This document shows positions 8,585 through 16,547 of a DNA stretch of 64,000 nucleotides, piece by piece. Position 1 is the first letter of the stretch; every line of letters begins with the position of its first letter. Origin of the DNA: CAUSKK01 sp963532425 (lineage in GTDB: Bacteria > Pseudomonadota > Gammaproteobacteria > Cardiobacteriales > Cardiobacteriaceae); NCBI GenBank assembly GCA_963532425.1, contig CAUSKK010000004.1, positions 83,705-147,704 of the forward strand. The letters are read 5' to 3'. The position numbers were made by a program, and so were the translations under genes. The notes beneath the pieces were generated by a model. That model did no database searches and was not told the origin of the DNA. It saw nothing but the letters and a program-made list of their open reading frames with translations.

Positions 8585-9436
8585 ATGACTGCAATCCCAA
8601 AAACGGGAATAAAAATGCAGCCAAACATCATCGAAGAACTCTCCTACGAACAGCTCCTAAGTAAGCTCAAACAAGACTTTATCGCCCGTTGGCCCGATGA
8701 GCCCAGCCGCACCGCCTGGCGCCATACCTTGGCACTGGAAAGTGAACCAGTAGTCAAACTGCTGGAACTCCAGGCCTATGCAGCACTGGCCCTGCGCACC
8801 CGTATCAATGCGGCGGCGCTGGCCAATCTGCTGGCCTTCGCCGAACGCCGCGACTTGGACTATCTGGTTGAGTTCTACGGTTTGACCCGCCGCCCGGGGG
8901 AAAGTGATGAGGCCTTGCGCGCCCGCACCCGCGAGCGCATCCGAGGTTCTTCCACCGCCGGCCCGGCCGCCCATTACCGCTGGCACACGCTCAGCGCCGA
9001 CAGCCGTATTGCCGATGCCCATGTGGACAGCCCCCGGGCGGGCTTGGTACGCATCAGCATCACCGCCAAGGATGGGCCGGTCAGCGCCGATTTACTGGCC
9101 CGGGCCCGTGAGCATATCAACCGTAAAGACATCCGAGTTCTGACCGACAGCGTCGAGGTGCGCGCTGCCACTGCCAAAACCGTGGCCATCCGAGCCCGCC
9201 TAACGCTGCTTCCCGATGCCAGCCAAGCCCTACTGGAACAGCTACCCGCCCAAATCCGCCATTTGCCGTTGGGACTGGGCCGCGACGTCAGCTGCAGCCA
9301 GCTGATTGCTCTGTTGCAGGTGCCCGGGGTGCAAAAGGTGGAATTGCTGGCCCCTACCGCCGATGTGGTGGTGGCCGATGATGAAATTGCCGTCATTGAC
9401 ACGGTGGAACTGAGCTATGGCGGACGTAATTACTGA
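8585..9436 (+). CDS. P2 gpJ-like baseplate assembly protein
   Basis: A 283-residue gpJ family protein forming the wedge of the contractile-tail baseplate. The diagnostic block LALESEPVVKLLELQAYAALALRTRINAAA is present, followed by ERRDLDYLVEFYGLTR and GPAAHYRWHTLSADSRIADAHVDSP. The first ATG gives an N-terminus of similar length to P2 gpJ; a second ATG at 8615, better placed behind a GGGAA motif, is possible. It overlaps gpI by 20 bases. In P2, J follows V and W directly; here V and W are 16 kb away on the other strand. Confidence 0.92.
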   Translation: MTAIPKTGIKMQPNIIEELSYEQLLSKLKQDFIARWPDEPSRTAWRHTLALESEPVVKLLELQAYAALALRTRINAAALANLLAFAERRDLDYLVEFYGLTRRPGESDEALRARTRERIRGSSTAGPAAHYRWHTLSADSRIADAHVDSPRAGLVRISITAKDGPVSADLLARAREHINRKDIRVLTDSVEVRAATAKTVAIRARLTLLPDASQALLEQLPAQIRHLPLGLGRDVSCSQLIALLQVPGVQKVELLAPTADVVVADDEIAVIDTVELSYGGRNY

Positions 9437-10301
9437 TCTGCTGCCCCGGGGCAGTACGACCCTAGAAAAAAATCTGGGCCGGGTCCTGTTGCAACGGCTT
9501 GACCTCAACGCTGAACAAATCAAAGGGCTGAAATTCAACCCGCCAGAAGGCTGGCTGGATTACCTCATCGACGAATACGCCCTGGGTGAAATCAGTCCCT
9601 ACTTCAGCGATAAACGCCAGCTTATCCGCGCTGGCATTTCTTGGACGCGTATTCGCGGCACCCCGGCCGCTCTGCAACAGGCGCTGGGTTGGGTGGGCCA
9701 AGGCGGCGCTGAAATTCTGGAAAGTCCGCCATCGGCCGAACCGCGTCCCGGCGCCACCGACTACCAGCCCTACGCCCACTGGGCCGAATACCAGCTGCGC
9801 CTGGAACAGCTGCCGACGGCGGCCACCATTGCCGCACTAACGGCCGTAGCTCGGCTGGCGGCCCCCACCCGCAGTCGGCTCTGGCGGCTGATTTACGGCT
9901 GCAACCGGGAAGTTTTCTGTCTGGACGGCACAGCACTGGGCGGCGACCTTCTCAGCGATGACAGCGGTTTCTTTCAGGCCAATTTAGGTCCGGGGACGCC
10001 GAAGCTGTCCTTTTGCCAGCACTTTGCCCACTGGGCCGCCCGCGAGGATACGCCCACGGCCCATTGCGCCATTACGGTGATTTACAGCAGCTGGGTGAGC
10101 CGTGATGAATACGACCAGCTCTATCTGGACGATGTGGCGCCGCTCTTTGAGGTCTACAGCGCCATCAACACCGACGCCCAGCCCCGGACGGCAGTGGCCT
10201 ATCAGGGCCAGATTTGGACCGATGCCCGCTGGGCCGATGCCGACAGCTGGCAAACAACCCGCGCCATTGTGCGCAGCAACTGGAACATTGACGATGACTA
10301 A
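9417..10301 (+). CDS. P2 gpI-like tail protein
   Basis: A gpI family baseplate component, beginning DVITDLLPRGSTTLEKNLGRVLLQR and continuing with the conserved DYLIDEYALGEISPYF and IRGTPAALQQALGWVG. At 294 residues it is longer than P2 gpI (about 176); the extra C-terminal part (about residues 150-294) contains the RLWRLIYGCNREVFCLDG segment and may carry fibre-attachment functions. It overlaps both gpJ and the small gene that follows, so the group is translationally coupled. Confidence 0.88.
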   Translation: MADVITDLLPRGSTTLEKNLGRVLLQRLDLNAEQIKGLKFNPPEGWLDYLIDEYALGEISPYFSDKRQLIRAGISWTRIRGTPAALQQALGWVGQGGAEILESPPSAEPRPGATDYQPYAHWAEYQLRLEQLPTAATIAALTAVARLAAPTRSRLWRLIYGCNREVFCLDGTALGGDLLSDDSGFFQANLGPGTPKLSFCQHFAHWAAREDTPTAHCAITVIYSSWVSRDEYDQLYLDDVAPLFEVYSAINTDAQPRTAVAYQGQIWTDARWADADSWQTTRAIVRSNWNIDDD

Positions 10302-10530
10302 TGACCAAACCCGACACTACAAGTGGCCTTTGCCCCATGCCGAAAACCTCCTGAGCGAGGATGTGGAACGCCTGCGCAATGCCCTGAACAACATTGACAT
10401 CCAAACCAAAACCAACCGCGACGAGCTGGCCACCGCTTTGGCTGAGGCCAGTGCTGCTTCAGCGGCCGCCGACGTGGAAATCAAAACGGCCCTGCAGAAA
10501 ACGCGGCTGCTGGCCCTGGCGGGGCTGTGA
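10294..10530 (+). CDS. Small phage tail-region protein, possible fibre N-terminal segment
   Basis: The start at MTNDQTRHYKWPLPHAENLL overlaps the gpI stop by eight bases. The 78 residues contain two helical stretches, LLSEDVERLRNALNNID and LATALAEASAASAAADVEIKTALQ, probably a coiled coil. The sequence resembles the attachment end of tail fibres in which PHA.N.LSEDV..L..A precedes the shaft. It may be a separate connector between gpI and the next protein. Function is inferred from position only. Confidence 0.6.
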   Translation: MTNDQTRHYKWPLPHAENLLSEDVERLRNALNNIDIQTKTNRDELATALAEASAASAAADVEIKTALQKTRLLALAGL

Positions 10531-11819
10531 TGACAACGCCCGCTGCCGCCCAGGAGGCGGTTAAAACCCTGCTCAAGGTTGAGCTGAAAAACAAGAAAAA
10601 TGAAGAACTGATTGAACTCTGCCTGCTCTATCGGGCCCATCCAGACCTCTATCCGCTCTTTGTGAACCGCCTCAATGAGGAGCTCGGCCGCCGCTTTGGC
10701 AATGCCGAGCAAATCACCGCCGCCCCCACCGAATACAGTGTGCTGCGCCATCTGGCCAATCAGTTTCAATCGCCGCTGCCGCTGGCCATCCGGCGGTTGC
10801 AGGAAATGAGCGACAGCGTCAATCGGGAAATCTGGTTCAAGGATAACTACGCCTTCTTTGAGGAAATCCTTCGTCAGGAGGTGGTGCGCCAATGGCTCAT
10901 CGCCACGCCGGAGGTGTTGGACAAATGCCTGCAGGTGCTGCGCGGTCGGATGGCGCTGGGCAATAACCTGGCCATGGCCACCCTGCTGCTGACCAATGCC
11001 ACCACCGTGGCCCTGTGGAAAAACACGCCCAATATTATGGGCATCTGGAGCTCCTGTACTCCGGGCATGCAGGTGGTGGCCAAGTCGGCCGACTTGACCC
11101 GCTTTGCCCTTGAACAGGGCAAAGATAGCCTGCTCAGCAATCCGCCGGCCCTGTCGGTGCTGGTGCATTCGGAAACAGCCCTGCCCCTGCTGCTGGACGA
11201 CTTGGACTTAACTGAGCGGATTTTCATCCGTGAAATCGACTATGTGGCCAAGGATATTCTGGCCAGCGCCGAATTTCGTCAGCGCCTCAAGGCCAGCAAG
11301 GAGAACAGCCAGCGCTATCTGGCCAAGGAGGCCATCTTCAAGCAAATTTGCAACGATGCCGACTTCCTGGAATTTGTCATCAAAGAGGAAGCGCTGCGCG
11401 AAACCTTTATTGACCTCAACAACCTCTTCCAGAAATACAAAGGCGACATCCTCAATACCGTGTCCAATCTGGCCAATTGGACTCGGCAGAACTATCGCGG
11501 CGACCACAACCAATTCGGCAACTGGTACACCGCCAGTAAGGATAAGCCAGGATTTATCTTCGCCACTCTGGGTTCCCATTATGACTCTGGCGGCAACTCA
11601 AACTATGGCGCCTATATGAAGCACCAGCGGGCTGATGGCAGCTGGGTTACCGCCGTAGGCCAAACAAACAGTGCCTATTATCCCAGCTCATTAAATCCGT
11701 TAAATGCCGTCGGTTTCAACAATGCCAGATTGGATACTGCTAATTATTGGACTGGCAGTTACACCATCAGCGGCGGCTATGCCTACGTTTCCGTTCTCAC
11801 TCCTCCCCCTAAACCCTAG
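10530..11819 (+). CDS. Putative tail fibre / receptor-binding protein
   Basis: The ATG at 10530 overlaps the preceding stop as TGATG; an in-frame GTG at 10527 is possible. The 429 residues start with an alpha-helical part (about 1-330) and end in a Gly/Asn/Ser/Tyr-rich segment with SHYDSGGNSNYGAYMKHQRADGSW and TISGGYAYVSVLTPPP, like fibre tips. It sits where P2 has gpH, between gpI and the sheath gene. The helical body is unusual for a fibre, so a different adhesin or lysogeny-related role cannot be excluded. No enzymatic motif is visible. Confidence 0.5.
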   Translation: MTTPAAAQEAVKTLLKVELKNKKNEELIELCLLYRAHPDLYPLFVNRLNEELGRRFGNAEQITAAPTEYSVLRHLANQFQSPLPLAIRRLQEMSDSVNREIWFKDNYAFFEEILRQEVVRQWLIATPEVLDKCLQVLRGRMALGNNLAMATLLLTNATTVALWKNTPNIMGIWSSCTPGMQVVAKSADLTRFALEQGKDSLLSNPPALSVLVHSETALPLLLDDLDLTERIFIREIDYVAKDILASAEFRQRLKASKENSQRYLAKEAIFKQICNDADFLEFVIKEEALRETFIDLNNLFQKYKGDILNTVSNLANWTRQNYRGDHNQFGNWYTASKDKPGFIFATLGSHYDSGGNSNYGAYMKHQRADGSWVTAVGQTNSAYYPSSLNPLNAVGFNNARLDTANYWTGSYTISGGYAYVSVLTPPPKP

Positions 11820-11827
11820 GAACAACC

Positions 11828-12451
11828 ATGAAATATCTCATCCTTGACGAGCAAAACCGCATCGTCGGCGACACCGACGACCCCAACTATCAGCCTCCGC
11901 CGGGCTGGCGTCTGACTGCCGAAATCGATCCGGCCCAGCAGCGGGCCACCATTCTGGCCGAACTGCATCAGCGCGCCGCGCCCCGACTCCAGTATTTGAC
12001 TGCCCAAATCGAGCGCTGCGATGCCGCCCGCCGCCTCAGCGATGAGGCCCCCGACCCGCTGCCCCTGTTGGCTGCCCGGGAAGCGCTCTGGCGGGCTCTG
12101 GAGCGGGCCGAACGGGAACTCAACGCTCTGGAAGAGCCGGAGGCCCTGCTGGCCTACCCCCGCAATTGGGCCCCGACAGCTGCCGATTTTCCAACGCTGA
12201 GCAAAATCAGCAGTCTGGCCTTTATCCGCCGCTTCGGCATCGAGGAGCGCGAGCGCCTCAACGTGAGCCGAGCCGACCATCCGGCCCTGCACGATTGGCT
12301 GCTGCAGCTGCTGCTGGCCAATGAGGTGGATTTGGCCGACCCCACTCTAATCGCGGCGGTGCAGCAGCTGGAGGAAGACGGCCTCATTGCCAGCGGCCGC
12401 AGTGCCCAGCTGCTGACCCGGCCCAGCTATGAACAATCCCTAGAGTTATGA
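11828..12451 (+). CDS. Phage protein in fibre-assembly position, function unknown
   Basis: A 207-residue protein following an AGGAACAACC ribosome binding site. The first 35 residues (KYLILDEQNRIVGDTDDPNYQPPPGW) look like a short beta domain; the centre is a long charged helix with many Ala, Leu, Glu and Arg, likely coiled coil. Its place directly after the putative fibre gene is where tail-fibre chaperones (P2 gpG) lie, so an assembly role is possible. I see no clear family signature. Confidence 0.55.
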   Translation: MKYLILDEQNRIVGDTDDPNYQPPPGWRLTAEIDPAQQRATILAELHQRAAPRLQYLTAQIERCDAARRLSDEAPDPLPLLAAREALWRALERAERELNALEEPEALLAYPRNWAPTAADFPTLSKISSLAFIRRFGIEERERLNVSRADHPALHDWLLQLLLANEVDLADPTLIAAVQQLEEDGLIASGRSAQLLTRPSYEQSLEL

Positions 12452-12476
12452 ACTATTTATGAACAGAGTTATGAAC
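12446..12476 (+). repeat. Three direct repeats of TTATGAAC before the sheath gene
   Basis: TTATGAAC occurs at 12446, 12457 and 12469, with a partial copy near 12428. The first contains the stop codon of the preceding gene. The spacing of 11-12 bases suggests slippage or binding sites on one helix face; there is no other evidence of function. Confidence 0.6.
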
Positions 12477-12492
12477 AGCGAGCCCTACCACC

Positions 12493-13665
12493 ATGAGCAC
12501 CGAATTTAAACACGGCGTCTCCGTCATCGAGGTGGACAGCGGCAGCCGCCCCATCCGGGTGGTTTCCACCTCCGTTATCGGTCTGGTGGCCACCGCCGAT
12601 GATGCCGACGACGCAACTTTCCCGCTGAACCGTCCCGTCCTCCTCACAAACCTGCTGCACGGCATCGACAAGGCCGGCAGCCAGGGAACGCTGGCGCCCA
12701 CCCTGCACGCCATCTACAAGCAGGCCAATGCCATGACCGTAGTGGTACGGGTGGCCAGCAACAGCGATGCCGATGAGCAGGACGCGCTGGTAGTGGGTAC
12801 CGTCAGCGCTGGCCGTAAAACCGGCCTCAAGGCCCTGCTGGCCGCCAAGGCCGAACTGGGTGTCAGCCCCAAAATCCTTGCTGCTCCGGGTTTGGATACC
12901 AAGGCCGTAACCACTGAATTGGTCAGCATTGCCCAGAAGCTCAACGGCTTTGTCTACGCCGGAGCCCCGGGCGAAAGCAAGGAAGAGGCGGTGCGCTATG
13001 CCGGCAACTTCGGCCAGCGCGAATTGATGCTGCTCTATCCCAAATTCACCGGCTTCAATGAGGTGGCCCGCCGGGACAGCGACATTGAGGCCACCGCCGT
13101 GGCTCTGGGCCTACGCGCCCGGCTGGACAACGAGGTTGGTTGGCACAAGAGCATCTCCAACGTGGTGGTCAATGGCGTTTCCGGCCTTAGCATCGATGTG
13201 GATTTTGATTTCACCAGCGCTGCCACCGATGCCCATTATCTCAACAGCAACAACATCACCACTCTGGTGCGCGAGCAGGGTTTCCGTCTCTGGGGCAACC
13301 GCACTCTGAGCAGCGACCCGAAATATTGCTTTGAGACCTATGTGCGTACGGCCCAGGTGCTCAAAGAAACCATGGCCCGGGCCCACCTCTGGGCCATTGA
13401 TAAGCCGCTGACGCCGGGCCTGGCCTCGGACATCATCGCCGGCCTCAATGGCGAACTGCGCGCCCTGGCCAAAGATGGCTATCTCATCGGCGCCGAGGCC
13501 TGGTACGACCCCGACCGTAACAGCAAAGACAGCCTCAGGGAGGGCAAATTGACTGTGAAATATGACTTCACCCCGGTGCCGCCGCTGGAACATCTCAGCC
13601 TGCACCAGCACCTCACCGATACCTATCTCATTGACTTTGCCCGCCGCATTGAGGCTGGAGGTTAA
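12493..13665 (+). CDS. P2 gpFI-like contractile tail sheath protein
   Basis: A 390-residue sheath subunit; P2 FI is about 396 residues. The family start is clear: FKHGVSVIEVDSGSRPIRVVSTSVIGLVATADDAD. Later landmarks are KILAAPGLDTKAVTTELVSIA, a central RDSDIEATAVALGLRARLDNEVGWHKSISN and the C-terminal HLTDTYLIDFARRI. It polymerises around the tail tube and contracts on injection. The gene for the tube protein follows after two bases, as in P2. The ribosome binding site is weak, which is odd for an abundant protein. Confidence 0.95.
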   Translation: MSTEFKHGVSVIEVDSGSRPIRVVSTSVIGLVATADDADDATFPLNRPVLLTNLLHGIDKAGSQGTLAPTLHAIYKQANAMTVVVRVASNSDADEQDALVVGTVSAGRKTGLKALLAAKAELGVSPKILAAPGLDTKAVTTELVSIAQKLNGFVYAGAPGESKEEAVRYAGNFGQRELMLLYPKFTGFNEVARRDSDIEATAVALGLRARLDNEVGWHKSISNVVVNGVSGLSIDVDFDFTSAATDAHYLNSNNITTLVREQGFRLWGNRTLSSDPKYCFETYVRTAQVLKETMARAHLWAIDKPLTPGLASDIIAGLNGELRALAKDGYLIGAEAWYDPDRNSKDSLREGKLTVKYDFTPVPPLEHLSLHQHLTDTYLIDFARRIEAGG

Positions 13666-13667
13666 TC

Positions 13668-14174
13668 GTGCTGCCCAAAATTATTAAGGACTGCATCCTG
13701 AGCATCGAGGGCCGTGGCTACGCTGGCATCGTCGATAACATCGAGTGGCCCAAGCTGACCCGCAAGATGGAGGAATTCCGCGCCGGCGGCATGTTCGGCC
13801 CGGTGGAAATTGATTTGGGTATGGACAAGATGGAAATATCCTTTGAGGCCCCGGAACAGACCCGGGAGGCCATCCGCCTCTTTGGCGTCTGTGGGGCCGG
13901 CGGTATCAAGCTGCGCCTCAATGCCAGCGCCGAAAGTGAGCTGGATTGCAGCAGCTACGGCATCGAGGTAGTGATGAGTGGCCGCATCCGCGAGATTGAT
14001 TTTGGCAGCCGCAAAAACGGCGACCTGCAGAAGACCAAATACACCGTTTCACTGGCCACCTTCCACTATTCCATTGACGGTCGCACCCTATTTGATATTG
14101 ATTTTCTTAACAATATTTTCCTTATCGACGGTCGCGACGTCCTAGAGAAGCGGCGCCGCAATCTGAAAATGTGA
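13668..14174 (+). CDS. P2 gpFII-like major tail tube protein
   Basis: A 168-residue tube subunit, close to P2 FII (172). The conserved pattern is visible: LPKIIKDCILSIEGRGYAGIVDNIEWPKLTRKMEEFRAGGM, followed by PVEIDLGMDKMEISFE and a C-terminal DIDFLNNIFLIDGRDVLEKRR. Start GTG at 13668, two bases after the sheath stop; the gene is presumably translated by coupling. It forms the inner tube through which DNA passes. Confidence 0.95.
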   Translation: MLPKIIKDCILSIEGRGYAGIVDNIEWPKLTRKMEEFRAGGMFGPVEIDLGMDKMEISFEAPEQTREAIRLFGVCGAGGIKLRLNASAESELDCSSYGIEVVMSGRIREIDFGSRKNGDLQKTKYTVSLATFHYSIDGRTLFDIDFLNNIFLIDGRDVLEKRRRNLKM

Positions 14175-14196
14175 TTTCTAAAATGAGGATATAACC

Positions 14197-14505
14197 ATGA
14201 GTAAACCTACCCACACCCTGACGCTTAAATCCCCCATCATTCGCGACAGCCAAGAAATCCACGAAGTGGAACTGCGCGAACCCCGGGCCGGCGACCTGCG
14301 CGGTATCAAACTGCTGGATTTGTTTCAGAGCGACCCGGCGGCAGTGATTGAGCTGCTGCCCCGCATCAGTACCCCAACGCTCCATAAACATGAGGTGGCC
14401 AATTTTGGCCCGCGCGATACCACCGAAAGCATCCGTGTGCTCGGTGAGATGTTTGTTGATGCTGAAGGAGATATGCCGGGAAAGGACGACTTCCCAACGA
14501 CGTGA
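14197..14505 (+). CDS. P2 gpE-like tail assembly chaperone, short form
   Basis: A 102-residue protein with a good AGGATATAACC start context. It occupies the place of P2 gpE between the tube gene and the tape-measure chaperone extension, and contains the family features: a beta N-terminus with VELREPRAGDLRGIKLLDL, then TPTLHKHEVANFGPRDT. Near its end, codons GGA AAG lie inside the heptamer GGGAAAG, a canonical -1 slippery sequence in the correct phase, and the -1 frame stays open for 49 codons. The tape-measure gene it should serve is 12 kb away on the opposite strand. Confidence 0.88.
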   Translation: MSKPTHTLTLKSPIIRDSQEIHEVELREPRAGDLRGIKLLDLFQSDPAAVIELLPRISTPTLHKHEVANFGPRDTTESIRVLGEMFVDAEGDMPGKDDFPTT

Positions 14506-14633
14506 TGGCCCTCTGGGTGGACATCAACTTGATTCTGGGCGGCGGCTGGCCGCCCTCGGAAATGGACCAAATGAGCATTGCGGAGCTGCTGCACTGGCAT
14601 GAGCTGGTGCTGGCCCGCCAACCACAGGATTGA
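14197..14633 (+). CDS. gpE-E' fusion (tail chaperone long form) by -1 frameshift
   Basis: After slippage at 14478-14484 the ribosome would continue in the -1 frame from 14484 to the TGA at 14631-14633, giving about 145 residues; P2 E+E' is of similar size. The added tail begins GRLPNDVMALWVDINLILGGG and ends MSIAELLHWHELVLARQPQD, which resembles the E'/GpT-type tail (AELLHWH is a family-like element). The extension also has its own GTG/ATG at 14502/14505, so independent start is an alternative. In P2 and lambda the short and long forms bind the tape-measure protein during tail assembly at a fixed ratio. Confidence 0.8.
14478..14484 (+). promoter_or_regulatory. Programmed -1 frameshift heptamer GGGAAAG
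   Basis: The heptamer is read G GGA AAG in the gpE frame, matching the X XXY YYZ rule and the same sequence used by phage lambda G-GT. It lies 18 bases before the gpE stop. No other gene arrangement explains the conserved downstream frame. Confidence 0.85.
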
Positions 14634-14639
14634 TTAATC

Positions 14640-15122
14640 ATGGCAATTATGACCACCAGCGGTCGCCGAGCACTGGCCGCCGCCGTTAAAGGAAGCAAAC
14701 TCTATATGGCCTGGGGCCGTGGTTCCAGCGACTGGGACAACGAGCGGCCCCGTGAAGAGCGCGGCGCCGAAGCCCTGACCGCCGAAGTGGGCCGCCGCCT
14801 CATTCGGCAGGTGCAGTACTGCCGCCCAGACCCCAACGGAGAGATTGCCACATCGGGCCAGACCTGGGCCCCGAGTCCCAATCCCACAGCCCACCTCCAT
14901 TTGCGTGCCGATTTTGATTTTGCCGATGGCCTCGGTGAAACCATCCGCGAGCTGGGTATTTTTATCAACAGTCGTCCCAAGCCGGGACTACCGGACGGCC
15001 AGACCTACTTTAAACCGGAGGAAATCAATCACCCCGGAACCCTGTTGGCCCTCGACCACATCACCGCCATCTCACGCGGCGTCGGTTCCAGAATTCATTT
15101 TGATTTTGTCCTGACGTTCTGA
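14640..15122 (+). CDS. Phage protein of unknown function after gpE'
   Basis: A 160-residue protein starting six bases after the E' stop. It has a mixed beta pattern with TAHLHLRADFDFADGLGETIRELGIFINS and GSRIHFDFVLTF at the end, typical of a small jelly-like virion or fibre domain, and no membrane segment. In P2 this place is taken by gpT. Its stop overlaps the start of the methyltransferase gene. I do not recognise its family; a fibre or decoration protein is a guess from its strand pattern. Confidence 0.6.
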   Translation: MAIMTTSGRRALAAAVKGSKLYMAWGRGSSDWDNERPREERGAEALTAEVGRRLIRQVQYCRPDPNGEIATSGQTWAPSPNPTAHLHLRADFDFADGLGETIRELGIFINSRPKPGLPDGQTYFKPEEINHPGTLLALDHITAISRGVGSRIHFDFVLTF

Positions 15123-15946
15123 TGACCACCTACAATGCTGCCCCACTGCCGTTTCAGGGCCAGAAGCGCTTCTTTCTCCGCGCCTTTCGCGCAGCACTGG
15201 CGCATTTTCCCGACGAGGCCATTTATGTGGACCTATTCGGTGGCTCCGGCCTGCTCTCCCATACGGTACGGGCCGTAAAAACTCGGGCCCGGGTAATTTG
15301 GAACGACTACGATAATTACCAGCATCGCCTTGACCTCATTCCCCGGACCAATGAGCTGCGCCAGAAACTGGAAGAACTGTTGAAGGGAGAAGGCAGCAAA
15401 GCCAAGATTAATCATCGCAAGACGGAAATTGCCACGCTCCTTGGACACTATCCAATGGAGCAGCTGGATTGTCTCACTCTGTCGGCCAACCTACTTTTTA
15501 GTGGTAACTACGCCAATACGATAGAAGAACTGCTGACTCAGGGTATGTACAACCGAGTTCGCAGCACTCCCTATGATGCCCATGATTATCTGATGGACGT
15601 CGAACGTCGTTCCCAAGATTACCGCGAACTCATCGCCGAGTTCGCTCCCATGAAACCTGTGGTTTTTATCTTTGATCCACCCTATCTGGGTACTGATGTG
15701 AGCAGTTATCACAAGACCAATTACTGGACACTACGGGATTATCTGGATGTGATTAAACATCTCGCTGGCCGGCCCTACTACTTTTACTTTGGTAGCAACC
15801 GCAGCCATCTCATCGACTTGCTCGACTTTTTGGCCACGGAAATGAACTTTGGTTCCCCACTGGCTGGGGCCACTCGAGAAACGGTCAATAACCGGGTCAA
15901 TTACGGTAGCAGTTACCAAGACATCATGCTCTACAAGTATCTCTAA
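15122..15946 (+). CDS. D12-class DNA adenine-N6 methyltransferase (Dam-like)
   Basis: At 274 residues it has the size of Dam. The motif order is that of D12-class enzymes: PFQGQKRFF (motif X), YVDLFGGSGLLS (AdoMet-binding motif I), and FIFDPPYLGTD (catalytic motif IV, DPPY). It would methylate adenine in a short DNA target. The first motif has QGQK rather than the usual GGK. It overlaps the preceding phage gene (TGATG) and ends at a terminator, so it is transcribed with the tail genes, late in the phage cycle. This may protect packaged DNA from host restriction. The target sequence cannot be told from sequence. Confidence 0.88.
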   Translation: MTTYNAAPLPFQGQKRFFLRAFRAALAHFPDEAIYVDLFGGSGLLSHTVRAVKTRARVIWNDYDNYQHRLDLIPRTNELRQKLEELLKGEGSKAKINHRKTEIATLLGHYPMEQLDCLTLSANLLFSGNYANTIEELLTQGMYNRVRSTPYDAHDYLMDVERRSQDYRELIAEFAPMKPVVFIFDPPYLGTDVSSYHKTNYWTLRDYLDVIKHLAGRPYYFYFGSNRSHLIDLLDFLATEMNFGSPLAGATRETVNNRVNYGSSYQDIMLYKYL

Positions 15947-15961
15947 GCCTCTCTTCTTTGG

Positions 15962-15985
15962 CCCCTCTTCGCAGGGGATTTTTTA
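15962..15985 (+). terminator. Terminator after the methyltransferase
   Basis: CCCCT / AGGGG arms (15962-15966 and 15973-15977) are followed by a T run. It would end the rightward tail transcript before the next cassette. Confidence 0.75.
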
Positions 15986-15989
15986 TCTC

Positions 15990-16018
15990 TTGACAATGGA
16001 GCTGTAAGAGATTAGTCT
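15990..16018 (+). promoter_or_regulatory. Possible sigma-70 promoter for the helicase/IbrAB cassette
   Basis: TTGACA at 15990 is a perfect -35 box. After 17 bases comes TAGTCT, a weak -10 box. It lies directly after a terminator and 200 bases before the first gene of the cassette, so it would make a long leader. Confidence 0.5.
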
Positions 16019-16228
16019 TCATACAGGTCTCAAAGCCTGTAAAAACGGATACAACGCCCCGTTAGCGCGATTTTTTTGTACTCAAAATTTTCACCTGACC
16101 AGTTTTCTGCTGGGCGGGAGAGGAATAAAACACCCGCAAGGGGAATAACTCCAACCGTCTTTTTACCGGTTTTGAGCCGCCCAGTGCCCTTCACCAAAGG
16201 GAATATCTCAAATATGTAAAAAGGTGAA
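16019..16228 (+). ncRNA. Putative structured leader or antisense-type RNA
   Basis: The 210 bases hold no gene. Arms CTGGGCGG (16110-16117) and CCGCCCAG (16177-16184) can pair perfectly and close a domain with smaller internal repeats (ACCG near 16154 and CCGG near 16166). Upstream is an AACGCCCCGTT-rich stretch before a T7 run. The style, with many short complementary blocks between a promoter and a small phage gene, resembles the phage C4-type antisense RNA leaders, but I cannot confirm the family. Confidence 0.4.
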
Positions 16229-16537
16229 ATGATGAGTAATCAATTTATTGACGGCCTAACCCATTTAGACAGCCCTCAAACCTATCAGCTTATTGGCCGC
16301 TCAATCTCTGGTTTATGCGACCATTATCGTAATCTCGCGACAACTACCCCCCACGACGAGTCAGAGCGTATCCTCAAGGTAATTTTTGAGCTTTGTGCCT
16401 TTGCTCTAGCCAATGACCTGCGCAATCAGAATGGCGACACCATGATTGGTCGCGATGGCACCCTACGTTCTTGGACCGGCGCCAGCGTATCTCTTCCTCT
16501 TTGCGTACTCTCAGCTCTATCTAAAAGAGCTTACTAA
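16229..16537 (+). CDS. Small protein of unknown function heading the helicase/IbrAB cassette
   Basis: A 102-residue acidic-to-neutral, mostly helical protein beginning MMSNQFIDGLTHLDSPQTYQLIGRS, after AAAGGTGAA. Two consecutive ATG codons make the exact start uncertain. It has one Cys-containing helix (FELCAFALANDL) and no signal peptide or DNA-binding motif that I can identify. It is separated by 10 bases from the next gene and is probably cotranscribed with the helicase and IbrAB homologues. Function unknown. Confidence 0.6.
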   Translation: MMSNQFIDGLTHLDSPQTYQLIGRSISGLCDHYRNLATTTPHDESERILKVIFELCAFALANDLRNQNGDTMIGRDGTLRSWTGASVSLPLCVLSALSKRAY

Positions 16538-16547
16538 GGAGTACAAG

